Origin: Altererythrobacter sp.
GTDB taxonomy: Bacteria > Pseudomonadota > Alphaproteobacteria > Sphingomonadales > Sphingomonadaceae
Reading direction: 5' to 3'
DNA length: 19,573 bases
NCBI GenBank assembly: GCA_023299945.1
Contig: JALZVZ010000155.1
Span: 1 to 19,573, forward strand
A program made the position numbers and the translations under genes. The notes under the pieces were generated by a model that saw nothing but the letters and a program-made list of their open reading frames with translations, was not told the DNA's origin and ran no database searches. The first letter of the stretch is position 1. Every line of letters starts with the position of its first letter. Below are positions 10,416 through 17,607 of this stretch, piece by piece.

Positions 10416-11626
10416 AACCGGCCCTGACTCTAGAAGAAGCGCAGGCCCGTGTCCTGGCATTGGCGCAAACCATGCCGAGCGAGGATGTGCCGCTTGCCCG
10501 CGCCTGTGGCCGATATTTAAGCCAAGACATTGCAAGCCGTCGCACACAGCCCTCCGCCGATTTATCCGCGATGGATGGCTATGCAATTGGACCAGACAGG
10601 CCAGACGATGATCAGTGGCAACTCGTCGGTGAGAGCCGCGCAGGCACATCTTGGGGCAAGGAATTAAAAACCGGAGAGACGGTTCGCATCTCCACTGGCG
10701 CGCATGTACCAAAAGGCGCAGATCGAATACTAATTCAAGAGAATGCGAATGTGGAAGGCAATAATGTCGCCCTCACAAGCGATTACCCCTCTTCCATGCG
10801 CCATGTCAGGCAAAGAGGATTTGATTTTGCAAAGGGTGATGCTCTGATCGAGGCAGGCACAAGGCTCCACGCTGCGCATATCGCGCTTGCTGCAAGCGCT
10901 GGGCACTCAGATGTTCCCGTAGCCCGCGCACCGCATGTAGCGATCTTGGATAGCGGCGATGAACTGGTTGCGGACCCTGCCTCGGCAACAGAACACGAAC
11001 TTCCTGCCAGCAATGGCATTATGCTCGAGGCAATGGTTGCGTCCTTGGGCTGTACTGTCTCGCGGCTTGGCCCGGTCGGTGATGATGCGGAGGCTTTGGC
11101 CAACGCATTGGAAGGCGCAGAAGATGCTGACATATTGATAACCACTGGTGGAGCCTCAGTGGGCGATCACGATTTGATGCAGCCTGCGCTGAAAGCATGG
11201 GGCGCGGAAATGGATTTTTGGCGAGTCGCGATGAAACCGGGCAAACCCATCATGCTGGCAACCCGCGCAAATTCAACGGGCCGCAAACAGGTCATATTCG
11301 GCCTGCCGGGCAATCCAGTATCAGCCTATGTCACCGCCTTCCACTTTGCCATGCCCGTCATCCGTGCAAGCATGGGAGCAAGCAAACCTGCGAACGCTGC
11401 ACTGCAATTACCAGCGGGCTCGATACTGCCGGCTATCGGTCCTCGCCGCGAATTCATGCGGGCATATTGGAACGGCATATCGGTAACACCGGTTGGATCA
11501 CAGGACTCAAGCGCTTTGGCCGCACTTTCCCACGCCAATTGCTTAATTGACCGTCCTGCGCAGTCTGCCAAGGCAGAACCAGGCGATATCGTCCCCGTCT
11601 ACCTCTTAGGGAATGGCCACGCTTGA
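10412..11626 (+). CDS. moeA: Molybdopterin molybdenumtransferase (MoeA)
   Basis: Inserts molybdate into adenylated molybdopterin in the last stage of cofactor synthesis. The 404-residue protein shows the MoeA order: [10 protein letters not shown] (51-60), [20 protein letters not shown] (92-111), [10 protein letters not shown] (177-186), [14 protein letters not shown] (241-254), [10 protein letters not shown] (274-283), [12 protein letters not shown] (296-307), and a small C-terminal beta domain (about 330-400). It overlaps moaC by four bases. Its stop codon lies inside a TTGACT hexamer just upstream of the lexA operator. Confidence 0.96.
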   Translation: MKPALTLEEAQARVLALAQTMPSEDVPLARACGRYLSQDIASRRTQPSADLSAMDGYAIGPDRPDDDQWQLVGESRAGTSWGKELKTGETVRISTGAHVPKGADRILIQENANVEGNNVALTSDYPSSMRHVRQRGFDFAKGDALIEAGTRLHAAHIALAASAGHSDVPVARAPHVAILDSGDELVADPASATEHELPASNGIMLEAMVASLGCTVSRLGPVGDDAEALANALEGAEDADILITTGGASVGDHDLMQPALKAWGAEMDFWRVAMKPGKPIMLATRANSTGRKQVIFGLPGNPVSAYVTAFHFAMPVIRASMGASKPANAALQLPAGSILPAIGPRREFMRAYWNGISVTPVGSQDSSALAALSHANCLIDRPAQSAKAEPGDIVPVYLLGNGHA

Positions 11627-11650
11627 CTTGAAGACAAAGGTTGCCTAATT

Positions 11651-11665
11651 GTTCCTTATTCGTTC
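11651..11665 (+). promoter_or_regulatory. LexA (SOS) box upstream of lexA
   Basis: The sequence reads GTTC, seven bases, GTTC, which is the direct-repeat operator bound by alphaproteobacterial LexA. It sits 48 bases before the lexA ATG, so lexA is very likely self-repressed and induced by DNA damage. TTGCCT (11641-11646) and the AT-rich CACTATATA (11665-11673) could be the -35 and -10 elements on either side, which would place the box within the promoter. Those promoter hexamers are weak matches. Confidence 0.85.
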
Positions 11666-11700
11666 ACTATATAGGTGGATGAAACCTAAGGCGAGCAAAG

Positions 11701-11705
11701 AGGAG
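11701..11705 (+). promoter_or_regulatory. strong ribosome binding site of lexA
   Basis: AGGAG, seven bases before the ATG at 11713, fixes the lexA start. It is one of the few clear Shine-Dalgarno sequences in the window. Confidence 0.8.
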
Positions 11706-11712
11706 AATCGCC

Positions 11713-12405
11713 ATGCTGACGGCTAAGCAGCACGAATTGATCCAGTTTATCCAACAACGCTTGGAGGACACTGGAATTTCGCCCAGTTTTGAAGAAATGA
11801 AAGAGGCGCTTGATCTCAAAAGCAAGTCTGGTGTTCACCGCTTGATTTCAGCTTTGGAGGAGCGCGGCTTTATCCGTAGATTGCCGAACCGTGCACGCGC
11901 ATTGGAGGTAATTAAGCAACCAGAAGATGCAACGCCTGCAACCGCTGCACGCGCAGCTGCGGCCAATGGTGCTGTTTCTCGGCTGAAGACGCCTGCTGCA
12001 ACTGCCCCGCAACCGGCCAATGATGTGATCGAAATCCCGTTGCATGGCAGGATTGCAGCAGGCGCCCCGATTGAAGCGCTAGAAGGTCAAACCAGCCTTC
12101 CTGTGCCAGCGGCATTACTAGGCCCGGGCGAACATTATGCTCTCGAAGTATCGGGAGATTCGATGATTGAGGCAGGGATTTTTGACGGTGATTTTGCTCT
12201 TGTGAAACGCACTGATAGCGCTCGGAGCGGCGAGATCGTGGTGGCTTTGGTTCGCAATGAAGAAGCCACGCTGAAATATCTTGCCAAGGAAGACGGCATG
12301 GTGCGGCTCGATCCTGCCAATGCCGCTTACGACGCGCAGGTTTACAACCCGAGCGAGGTTGTCGTGCAGGGCAAACTGGCTGGCTTGCTGCGGCGCTACC
12401 ACTAA
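11713..12405 (+). CDS. lexA: LexA repressor (SOS response)
   Basis: Represses DNA-damage genes and cleaves itself when stimulated by RecA filaments. The 230-residue protein has an N-terminal winged helix (about 1-65; [12 protein letters not shown], then [18 protein letters not shown] as the recognition region). An Ala/Pro-rich linker (about 68-102) is longer than in E. coli LexA, as is common in alphaproteobacteria. The C-terminal S24 peptidase domain has its cleavage site at Ala116-Gly117 (GRIAAGAP), nucleophile Ser150 in SGDSM, and general base Lys188 in EATLKYL. It has its own promoter and an operator matching its expected specificity. It lies convergent to comEC. Confidence 0.97.
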   Translation: MLTAKQHELIQFIQQRLEDTGISPSFEEMKEALDLKSKSGVHRLISALEERGFIRRLPNRARALEVIKQPEDATPATAARAAAANGAVSRLKTPAATAPQPANDVIEIPLHGRIAAGAPIEALEGQTSLPVPAALLGPGEHYALEVSGDSMIEAGIFDGDFALVKRTDSARSGEIVVALVRNEEATLKYLAKEDGMVRLDPANAAYDAQVYNPSEVVVQGKLAGLLRRYH

Positions 12406-12423
12406 GGCTTACAAGAAATTCCC

Positions 12424-12437
12424 CCCGCGTGGGCGGG
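12424..12437 (+). other. GC-rich hairpin after lexA
   Basis: CCCGC and GCGGG form a five-base stem around GTGG, 18 bases after the lexA stop. No T-run follows, so it is only a weak candidate for transcription termination. Confidence 0.25.
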
Positions 12438-12488
12438 CATCGAAACAGGCCTCTTCAGATATGGTCTGCATGCTGTCCCAGCTGACAT

Positions 12489-12510
12489 CCACCTTACCTG
12501 GTTAGGGTGG
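12489..12510. terminator. candidate bidirectional hairpin between lexA and comEC
   Basis: CCACCTTA (12489-12496) pairs with TAGGGTGG (12503-12510), eight pairs including one G-U, around CCTGGT. It lies immediately after the comEC stop and in the gap between two converging genes, where a shared terminator would be expected. It lacks a T-run on either side, so function is uncertain. Confidence 0.35.
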
Positions 12511-14700
12511 TTATCGAGGCTCGCCCCGCCACCATCCATGCGCGCCCTGCCCGCTGGCAACGGTTTTGACTTTGCGATCAGCCAGCGTAATTGCAAGGCC
12601 GCCGCTGCTCTCCAGCATATTGCGATCAGCCTTTAGCCATTTGGGCCGGCACGAGCTTGGCAGCCAGCGGTCAGCAATTACGATATCGGCGCGCTCACAT
12701 GCAGCGGCCAACGCACGCACCTCGACCCGCTCCCGGTTGCGCGCCATCAATAGTGACCAATCGCGCGCGCCGCGGGTGATTGTCACAACGCAAAATTCAT
12801 TAGAGCATTGCGCGCCCTCCCAATCAGCCAGCGGAATGGCCTCGCTCTTCACACTGGCCAATTCCAAAAGGTTATCTTTAGAATAGGATGACCGGCTGTC
12901 GCGCAAGCTAAGCAAACGTCTCTCTCCGCTGGCCTTGTCTTCCATCGTAATACCAACATGGCGGCCATCGCTGGAAATCAGAACATCGGGAATGGGCGTC
13001 AAAAGCAGCATGATTGTGGCGGCACAAATCGGCACAAAGCCAAGCAATCGGTAACCTCCTTTCCACAAGGCTAGCCAAAGCGATCCTGCTATAAATAGGG
13101 CGTAATTTAACCAGCTCATTTGCGGCATTAAATTCACAGCCCCAGGCTGCTCAGCGGTAAAATGTGCAATGCCCAAGAGAAGCTCTAGAGACTTGCCGGC
13201 CAGCCACCAAAATGGAGCGCCAAGACCAACTGTATCAAACACCAGTGCAATCGCGATCAGCGGCATAGATGCGAAGGTAACCAGGGGTATAGCGATGACA
13301 TTGGCGAGCGCTCCGTAAACACCAGCGCGGTGGAAATGGAACAAAACAATTGGCATCAGGGCAATCTCGATGACAAAGCCTGTCACCAACAGCATGAAAG
13401 CTCGCCGTGATATGGTTGCTGCCCAATCCTCCTCGCGCGGGGCCAAGAACGCTCGCACGGGGGCACAATTATGCAAAGCAACGATAGCGATCACAGCGGC
13501 AAAGCTCATCTGGAAACTGGGCCCAATCAGCGATTCTGGCCAAAATAGCATTACAAAAAATGCAGCAGCCGCCACCATTCTCAGCGACAGTGCATCGCGG
13601 CCCATCGCCAACGCAATCAACACCAATACTGCGCCAACACAGCTGCGAACGGTTGGGACCTCTGCGCCAGTTAGCAATGTATAGCCAATGCCAACCAAAG
13701 CACCGACCCCTGCTGCAACAACCGGGAGGCGCACTCGCAAAACCAGTCCCGGCCATAGCGCCAAAAGCTTCAGCGCGATTATATAGCCGGCTGCGATCAC
13801 TGCGCTGACATGCAGACCGCTGATTGAGAGCAGATGGGTAAGCCCCGAATCCCGCATAGCCTCCTCGTCAGCTTCCGAAATTCCGCCGCGATCACCGCTC
13901 GCAAATGCAGCTGCGATCGAGCCGGGCGAACCGCTTAAGCGCTCGCGCACGTGGCTTGATAAGAACCGCTGCACTACGGGCAATCCGCTGTCATTTTTTG
14001 ACCGCTGAACAATGTCGATTTCGCCAACCAAAGAGCCGGTGGCCGCCAATCCTTTGAACCAGGCAGCACGCGCAAAATCATAACCGCCTGGCAGCATCGG
14101 CGAGGCTGGAGGCATCATGCGAACACGCATCTCTAAAATGGCGCCCTCCGCCATACCTTCATCGATATACTCAAGCGGCACATTTACACGAATCTTGCGC
14201 GCTGTGCCGGTCGACACGTCACGTACGGCCATCGTTAGCCGGACACGGTCGCGTGCAGGTTGGTCTTCTCGCGCCAAAACTCGGCCTTGAACACTCTCCA
14301 CCCCAGGACGATCAACGGCCTCTGCCCCTACGACTTCGGAGCGCACCCAAATCAGCGAAATGCCTAGGGCGAACATTAATCCCAAAGCGATCATTCCGGC
14401 GCGCAAATGCGGCCGATCATCAGCGGGATCTTCGGCCTCTATTCGCAGCAAAGCAGCTCCGGCCAATGCCAATAAAAGGCCAAGCCCAATCGCCGATGCC
14501 CACTGCCATGGCGACTTCAAAGCAAACCAAGTTACAATTCCGCCGCCCAAAACAACTGCCAACCAAGGCGCACGGTCGAAACCAGCGCCAGCCAAGAAGC
14601 GCTCGACAAAAGCTGTGATGCTGGACAATGTGGGGAGCTTACGCCTAGGGCGCGGCTCTGGCATAGTCCCGCCACTGATGCTCCCTTCGATGGGTATCAT
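12511..14700 (-). CDS. comEC: ComEC/Rec2-family inner-membrane channel protein
   Basis: ComEC proteins form the inner-membrane channel for single-stranded DNA in natural transformation. I start at ATG 14700 (729 residues), which has GAGAA seven bases upstream and clears gltX; ATG 14664 is an alternative. The N-terminal part has two to four membrane helices (about 46-120) and a soluble DUF4131-like domain (about 125-240). The Competence domain (about 260-570) holds the hallmark THLLSISGLHVSAV (288-301), GAEVPTVRSCVGAVLV (345-360) and GPSFQMSFAAV (393-403), with many membrane helices. The C-terminal 155 residues (SSDGRHVGI onward) resemble the beta-lactamase-like domain only in position: I find no DVGQGD or HxHxDH motif. 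Competence of this organism is not shown by the gene alone. It diverges from gltX across 56 bases. Confidence 0.9.
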   Translation of the reverse strand: MIPIEGSISGGTMPEPRPRRKLPTLSSITAFVERFLAGAGFDRAPWLAVVLGGGIVTWFALKSPWQWASAIGLGLLLALAGAALLRIEAEDPADDRPHLRAGMIALGLMFALGISLIWVRSEVVGAEAVDRPGVESVQGRVLAREDQPARDRVRLTMAVRDVSTGTARKIRVNVPLEYIDEGMAEGAILEMRVRMMPPASPMLPGGYDFARAAWFKGLAATGSLVGEIDIVQRSKNDSGLPVVQRFLSSHVRERLSGSPGSIAAAFASGDRGGISEADEEAMRDSGLTHLLSISGLHVSAVIAAGYIIALKLLALWPGLVLRVRLPVVAAGVGALVGIGYTLLTGAEVPTVRSCVGAVLVLIALAMGRDALSLRMVAAAAFFVMLFWPESLIGPSFQMSFAAVIAIVALHNCAPVRAFLAPREEDWAATISRRAFMLLVTGFVIEIALMPIVLFHFHRAGVYGALANVIAIPLVTFASMPLIAIALVFDTVGLGAPFWWLAGKSLELLLGIAHFTAEQPGAVNLMPQMSWLNYALFIAGSLWLALWKGGYRLLGFVPICAATIMLLLTPIPDVLISSDGRHVGITMEDKASGERRLLSLRDSRSSYSKDNLLELASVKSEAIPLADWEGAQCSNEFCVVTITRGARDWSLLMARNRERVEVRALAAACERADIVIADRWLPSSCRPKWLKADRNMLESSGGLAITLADRKVKTVASGQGAHGWWRGEPR

Positions 14701-14756
14701 GGGCGTGTTCTCTTTTACGATTAACAGCTCCAGTATCAGAAAGCGTAATATAAATA
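14701..14756. promoter_or_regulatory. short divergent region comEC / gltX
   Basis: Only 56 bases separate the two divergent start codons. On the minus strand the region contains the comEC ribosome binding site (GAGAA; 14708-14712 on the plus strand). On the plus strand AT-rich hexamers TAATAT (14746-14751) and TATAAA (14749-14754) resemble -10 elements but lie just before the gltX ATG. TTAACA (14721-14726) is a possible -35, though its spacing (19 or 22 bases) is longer than usual. The gltX promoter may instead lie within comEC. Confidence 0.35.
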
Positions 14757-16181
14757 ATGGCAAGTAAAAGTGACACAGCCGTAGTAACACGCTTCGCGCC
14801 CTCGCCAACTGGATTTCTTCATTTAGGCGGTGCGCGAACAGCTTTATTTAACTGGCTCTACGCCCGCCACTATGGCGGCAAGGCATTGCTCCGAATTGAA
14901 GACACAGACAAGAAACGCTCAACACAAGAAGCTATCGATGCGATCCTAGGCGGCTTGGATTGGCTCGGCTTGGACTATGATGAGGCCCCAACCTTCCAAT
15001 CAAAGCAAGCGCAGCGCCACACAGAAGTTGCGCATAAATTGCTGGCGGCCGGCCATGCATATAAGTGTTTTGCCACTCAGGAAGAACTGGAGGCCATGCG
15101 CGCAGAACAGCGCGAGCAGAAATTGCCGCTGCGCTATGACGGTCGCTGGCGCGACCGCGATCCGTCCGAAGCGCCGGAAGGCGCGAGCTTCACCGTCAGG
15201 CTCAAAACTCCGATCGCAGGCGATGTGACTATTCCGGATGCCGTTCAGGGCGATGTTTCGGTCAAGAACGAGGAGCTGGATGATTATATCATCCTTCGTG
15301 CTGACGGCACACCGACATATATGCTGGCTGTTGTGGTTGACGATCATGACATGGGGGTCACGCATGTGATCCGCGGCGATGACCATTTGAACAATGCCTT
15401 CCGCCAACTGCCGATCTATTCCGCTATGGATGATATAGAGGGCGGTTGGCCGCTACCCACATATGCACATATCCCGCTAATCCATGGCGCAGACGGTGCC
15501 AAATTGTCAAAGCGTCACGGCGCAGTTGGGGTTGAGGCCTACCGTGATGAACTTGGTATATTGCCTGAGGCGATGTTCAATTATTTGCTCCGGCTTGGCT
15601 GGGCCTCGGGCGACCGGGAAGAGATCACGCGCGCCGAGGCGATAGAACTGTTTGGCCTCAAAGGCGTTGGCAAAAGCCCTTCGCGCTTTGATTTGAAAAA
15701 GCTTGAGAACCTGAACGGCCATTATATCCGCGAGGCTGATGATGCGTTGTTGGCCGGTTTGGCCGCGCCGCTTATTGGTCAGGCCGCGAACACCGCACTG
15801 CTGGAAAAAGCCATGCCAGTGCTCAAACCGCGCGCCAAAAACCTGAATGAGCTGGCTGAAGGCGCTGGTTTTCTCTTCGCAAAACAACCAATCGCGATGA
15901 CCGAAAAGGCAGCAAAAGCGCTTGATGCCGACGGGCGCGCGCGCCTGACCATCCTTTCTGAACGGTTTCGGGCCGAAAAAGACTGGACATTTGAGGCACT
16001 CGAAGCCACTACGAAGTCAACCGCTGAAGCTCACGAATTGGGCTTCGGCAAGCTAGCGCAGCCCTTGCGCGCAGCCCTTACCGGAACGATGAATTCGCCC
16101 GGTATCTTCGATGTTCTGGTCCTACTTGGACGGGAAGAGGCTCTTGCACGGATTGACGCGCAGGCAGCACCAACCGCCTAA
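14757..16181 (+). CDS. gltX: Glutamyl-tRNA synthetase
   Basis: Charges tRNA-Glu, and possibly tRNA-Gln for later amidation, in translation. The 474-residue protein is a class I synthetase of normal length. VTRFAPSPTGFLHLGGARTA (10-29) contains the HIGH-type signature HLGG (22-25). LLRIEDTDKKRS (44-55), VIRGDDHLNNAFRQ (204-217) and the KMSKS-type loop KLSKRHG (249-255) follow. The rest is the helical anticodon-binding region (about 330-470). Many alphaproteobacteria carry two GltX paralogues with different tRNA preference; which one this is cannot be decided here. No clear ribosome binding site precedes the ATG, and no other start would keep the conserved N-terminus. Confidence 0.96.
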   Translation: MASKSDTAVVTRFAPSPTGFLHLGGARTALFNWLYARHYGGKALLRIEDTDKKRSTQEAIDAILGGLDWLGLDYDEAPTFQSKQAQRHTEVAHKLLAAGHAYKCFATQEELEAMRAEQREQKLPLRYDGRWRDRDPSEAPEGASFTVRLKTPIAGDVTIPDAVQGDVSVKNEELDDYIILRADGTPTYMLAVVVDDHDMGVTHVIRGDDHLNNAFRQLPIYSAMDDIEGGWPLPTYAHIPLIHGADGAKLSKRHGAVGVEAYRDELGILPEAMFNYLLRLGWASGDREEITRAEAIELFGLKGVGKSPSRFDLKKLENLNGHYIREADDALLAGLAAPLIGQAANTALLEKAMPVLKPRAKNLNELAEGAGFLFAKQPIAMTEKAAKALDADGRARLTILSERFRAEKDWTFEALEATTKSTAEAHELGFGKLAQPLRAALTGTMNSPGIFDVLVLLGREEALARIDAQAAPTA

Positions 16182-16247
16182 GTTTGTGGAAAAAGACCAG
16201 ATATCGCAGCGCGGCTGATCAGTGATCGGGCAGCGTCAAAAGAATGT

Positions 16248-16253
16248 AAGGAG
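16248..16253 (+). promoter_or_regulatory. ribosome binding site that sets the gltA TTG start
   Basis: AAGGAG lies seven bases before TTG 16261. It is the best Shine-Dalgarno match nearby and decides in favour of TTG over the in-frame ATG at 16222. Confidence 0.75.
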
Positions 16254-16260
16254 ACAGAAT

Positions 16261-17547
16261 TTGGCGGACAAGCAAGCAAAGCTCGACTTTGGTGGTAATA
16301 CCTTTGATTTTCCGGTGCTGGAGGGCGCAACTGGCCCCGATGTCATCGATATTCGCAAGCTCTACGGCCAAACTGGCGCGTTCACTTTTGATCCTGGCTA
16401 CAAATCGACTGCCTCTTGCGAGAGCGCGCTGACATATATCGATGGTAATGAAGGCGTGTTGCTGCATCGAGGCTACCCTATTGGTCAGTTAGCGGAACAT
16501 TCCAGCTTTATGGAAACAGCGTATTTGCTGCTCAATGGCGAATTACCGCAGGCAGATGAACTCACTGATTTCAACGATACGATTACGCGGCACACTATGC
16601 TGCATGATCAGCTCAACAAATTTTACTACGGCTTCCGTCGTGATGCGCACCCAATGGCGATCATGTGCGGAGTGGTTGGCGCTCTGTCAGCTTTCTATCA
16701 TGACAGTACCGATATCTCTGATCCGGAACACCGTAAGATTAGCTCACACCGCTTGATCGCCAAAATGCCGACAATTGCGGCTATGGCCTATAAATACTCA
16801 ATCGGTCAGCCTTTCATGCAACCGGATAATTCGCTGAGCTATACCGGCAATTTCCTGCGCATGACTTTCGGCGTTCCCGCTGAACCGTATGAAGTTATCC
16901 CTGCAGTTGAGCGCGCGATGGACCGGATTTTTATCCTCCACGCCGATCATGAGCAAAACGCCTCGACATCAACCGTACGCCTTGCCGGTTCATCGGGCGC
17001 GAACCCGTTTGCCTGTATGGCAGCCGGTATTGCATGCCTTTGGGGCCCGGCGCACGGCGGTGCCAATGAAGCAGCGCTCAACATGCTGAAAGAAATCGGC
17101 ACACCTGACCGTATTCCGCACTACATTGAGCGTGCGAAAGACAAGAACGACCCGTTCCGCCTGATGGGCTTTGGCCACCGTGTTTATAAAAACCATGACC
17201 CACGGGCGACTGTAATGCAAAAGACAGTGCGCGAAGTGTTTGAAGCTTTGAACGTGACAGATCCAGTCTTCGAAACTGCACTGCAGCTTGAGGAAATGGC
17301 GCTGAACGACGATTATTTCAAAGAGAAGAAACTGTTCCCGAATGTCGATTTCTACTCAGGTATCATCCTGTCAGCCATCGGCTTCCCGACCACAATGTTC
17401 ACCGCATTGTTTGCGCTGGCCCGCACGGTGGGCTGGGTTGCACAATGGAACGAAATGATTTCTGATCCAGCACAGGTAATTGGCCGTCCGCGTCAACTTT
17501 ACACTGGCCCGACGAGCCGTGACTACGTGCCAGTCAATAAGCGTTAA
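16261..17547 (+). CDS. gltA: Citrate synthase
   Basis: Condenses acetyl-CoA and oxaloacetate to citrate, the entry step of the TCA cycle. Starting at TTG 16261 the protein has 428 residues, close to other proteobacterial type II citrate synthases, and begins [11 protein letters not shown]. The in-frame ATG at 16222 lacks a ribosome binding site and would add 13 basic residues not typical of the family. Catalytic residues are in place: His265 in [11 protein letters not shown], His306 in [14 protein letters not shown] and Asp363 in [10 protein letters not shown]. The C-terminus includes GRPRQLYTG with the arginine usual for CoA or citrate binding. It lies 79 bases after gltX and ends before a strong terminator. 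Confidence 0.97.
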   Translation: MADKQAKLDFGGNTFDFPVLEGATGPDVIDIRKLYGQTGAFTFDPGYKSTASCESALTYIDGNEGVLLHRGYPIGQLAEHSSFMETAYLLLNGELPQADELTDFNDTITRHTMLHDQLNKFYYGFRRDAHPMAIMCGVVGALSAFYHDSTDISDPEHRKISSHRLIAKMPTIAAMAYKYSIGQPFMQPDNSLSYTGNFLRMTFGVPAEPYEVIPAVERAMDRIFILHADHEQNASTSTVRLAGSSGANPFACMAAGIACLWGPAHGGANEAALNMLKEIGTPDRIPHYIERAKDKNDPFRLMGFGHRVYKNHDPRATVMQKTVREVFEALNVTDPVFETALQLEEMALNDDYFKEKKLFPNVDFYSGIILSAIGFPTTMFTALFALARTVGWVAQWNEMISDPAQVIGRPRQLYTGPTSRDYVPVNKR

Positions 17548-17569
17548 ACACTAGTCTTTTGAAGTTTTG

Positions 17570-17603
17570 CGGGACGAGGGCAACCTCGTCCCGTTTTCAT
17601 TTT
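17570..17603 (+). terminator. intrinsic terminator of gltA
   Basis: CGGGACGAGG (17570-17579) and CCTCGTCCCG (17584-17593) form a perfect ten-base stem with a GCAA tetraloop, followed by GTTTTCATTTT-type T-runs (17594-17603). It is a textbook Rho-independent terminator for the plus strand, 22 bases after the gltA stop. On the minus strand the stem is followed by only a short, weak T content, so it serves the converging kinase-like gene less well. Confidence 0.93.
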
Positions 17604-17607
17604 AAGA

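Noticed and set aside
12489..12510. Strong Rho-independent terminator between lexA and comEC
   Set aside because: The stem is decent but no T-run follows on either strand, so it is kept only as a low-confidence candidate.
14360..14767. Plus-strand 135-codon open frame running into gltX
   Set aside because: It is antisense to the start of comEC, low in complexity and without recognisable domain; it probably arises from the comEC codon pattern.
14701..14808. N-terminal extension of comEC to 14808 in the same open frame
   Set aside because: It would overlap the conserved start of gltX by 52 bases. ATG 14700 has a reasonable ribosome binding site and gives a normal ComEC N-terminus.
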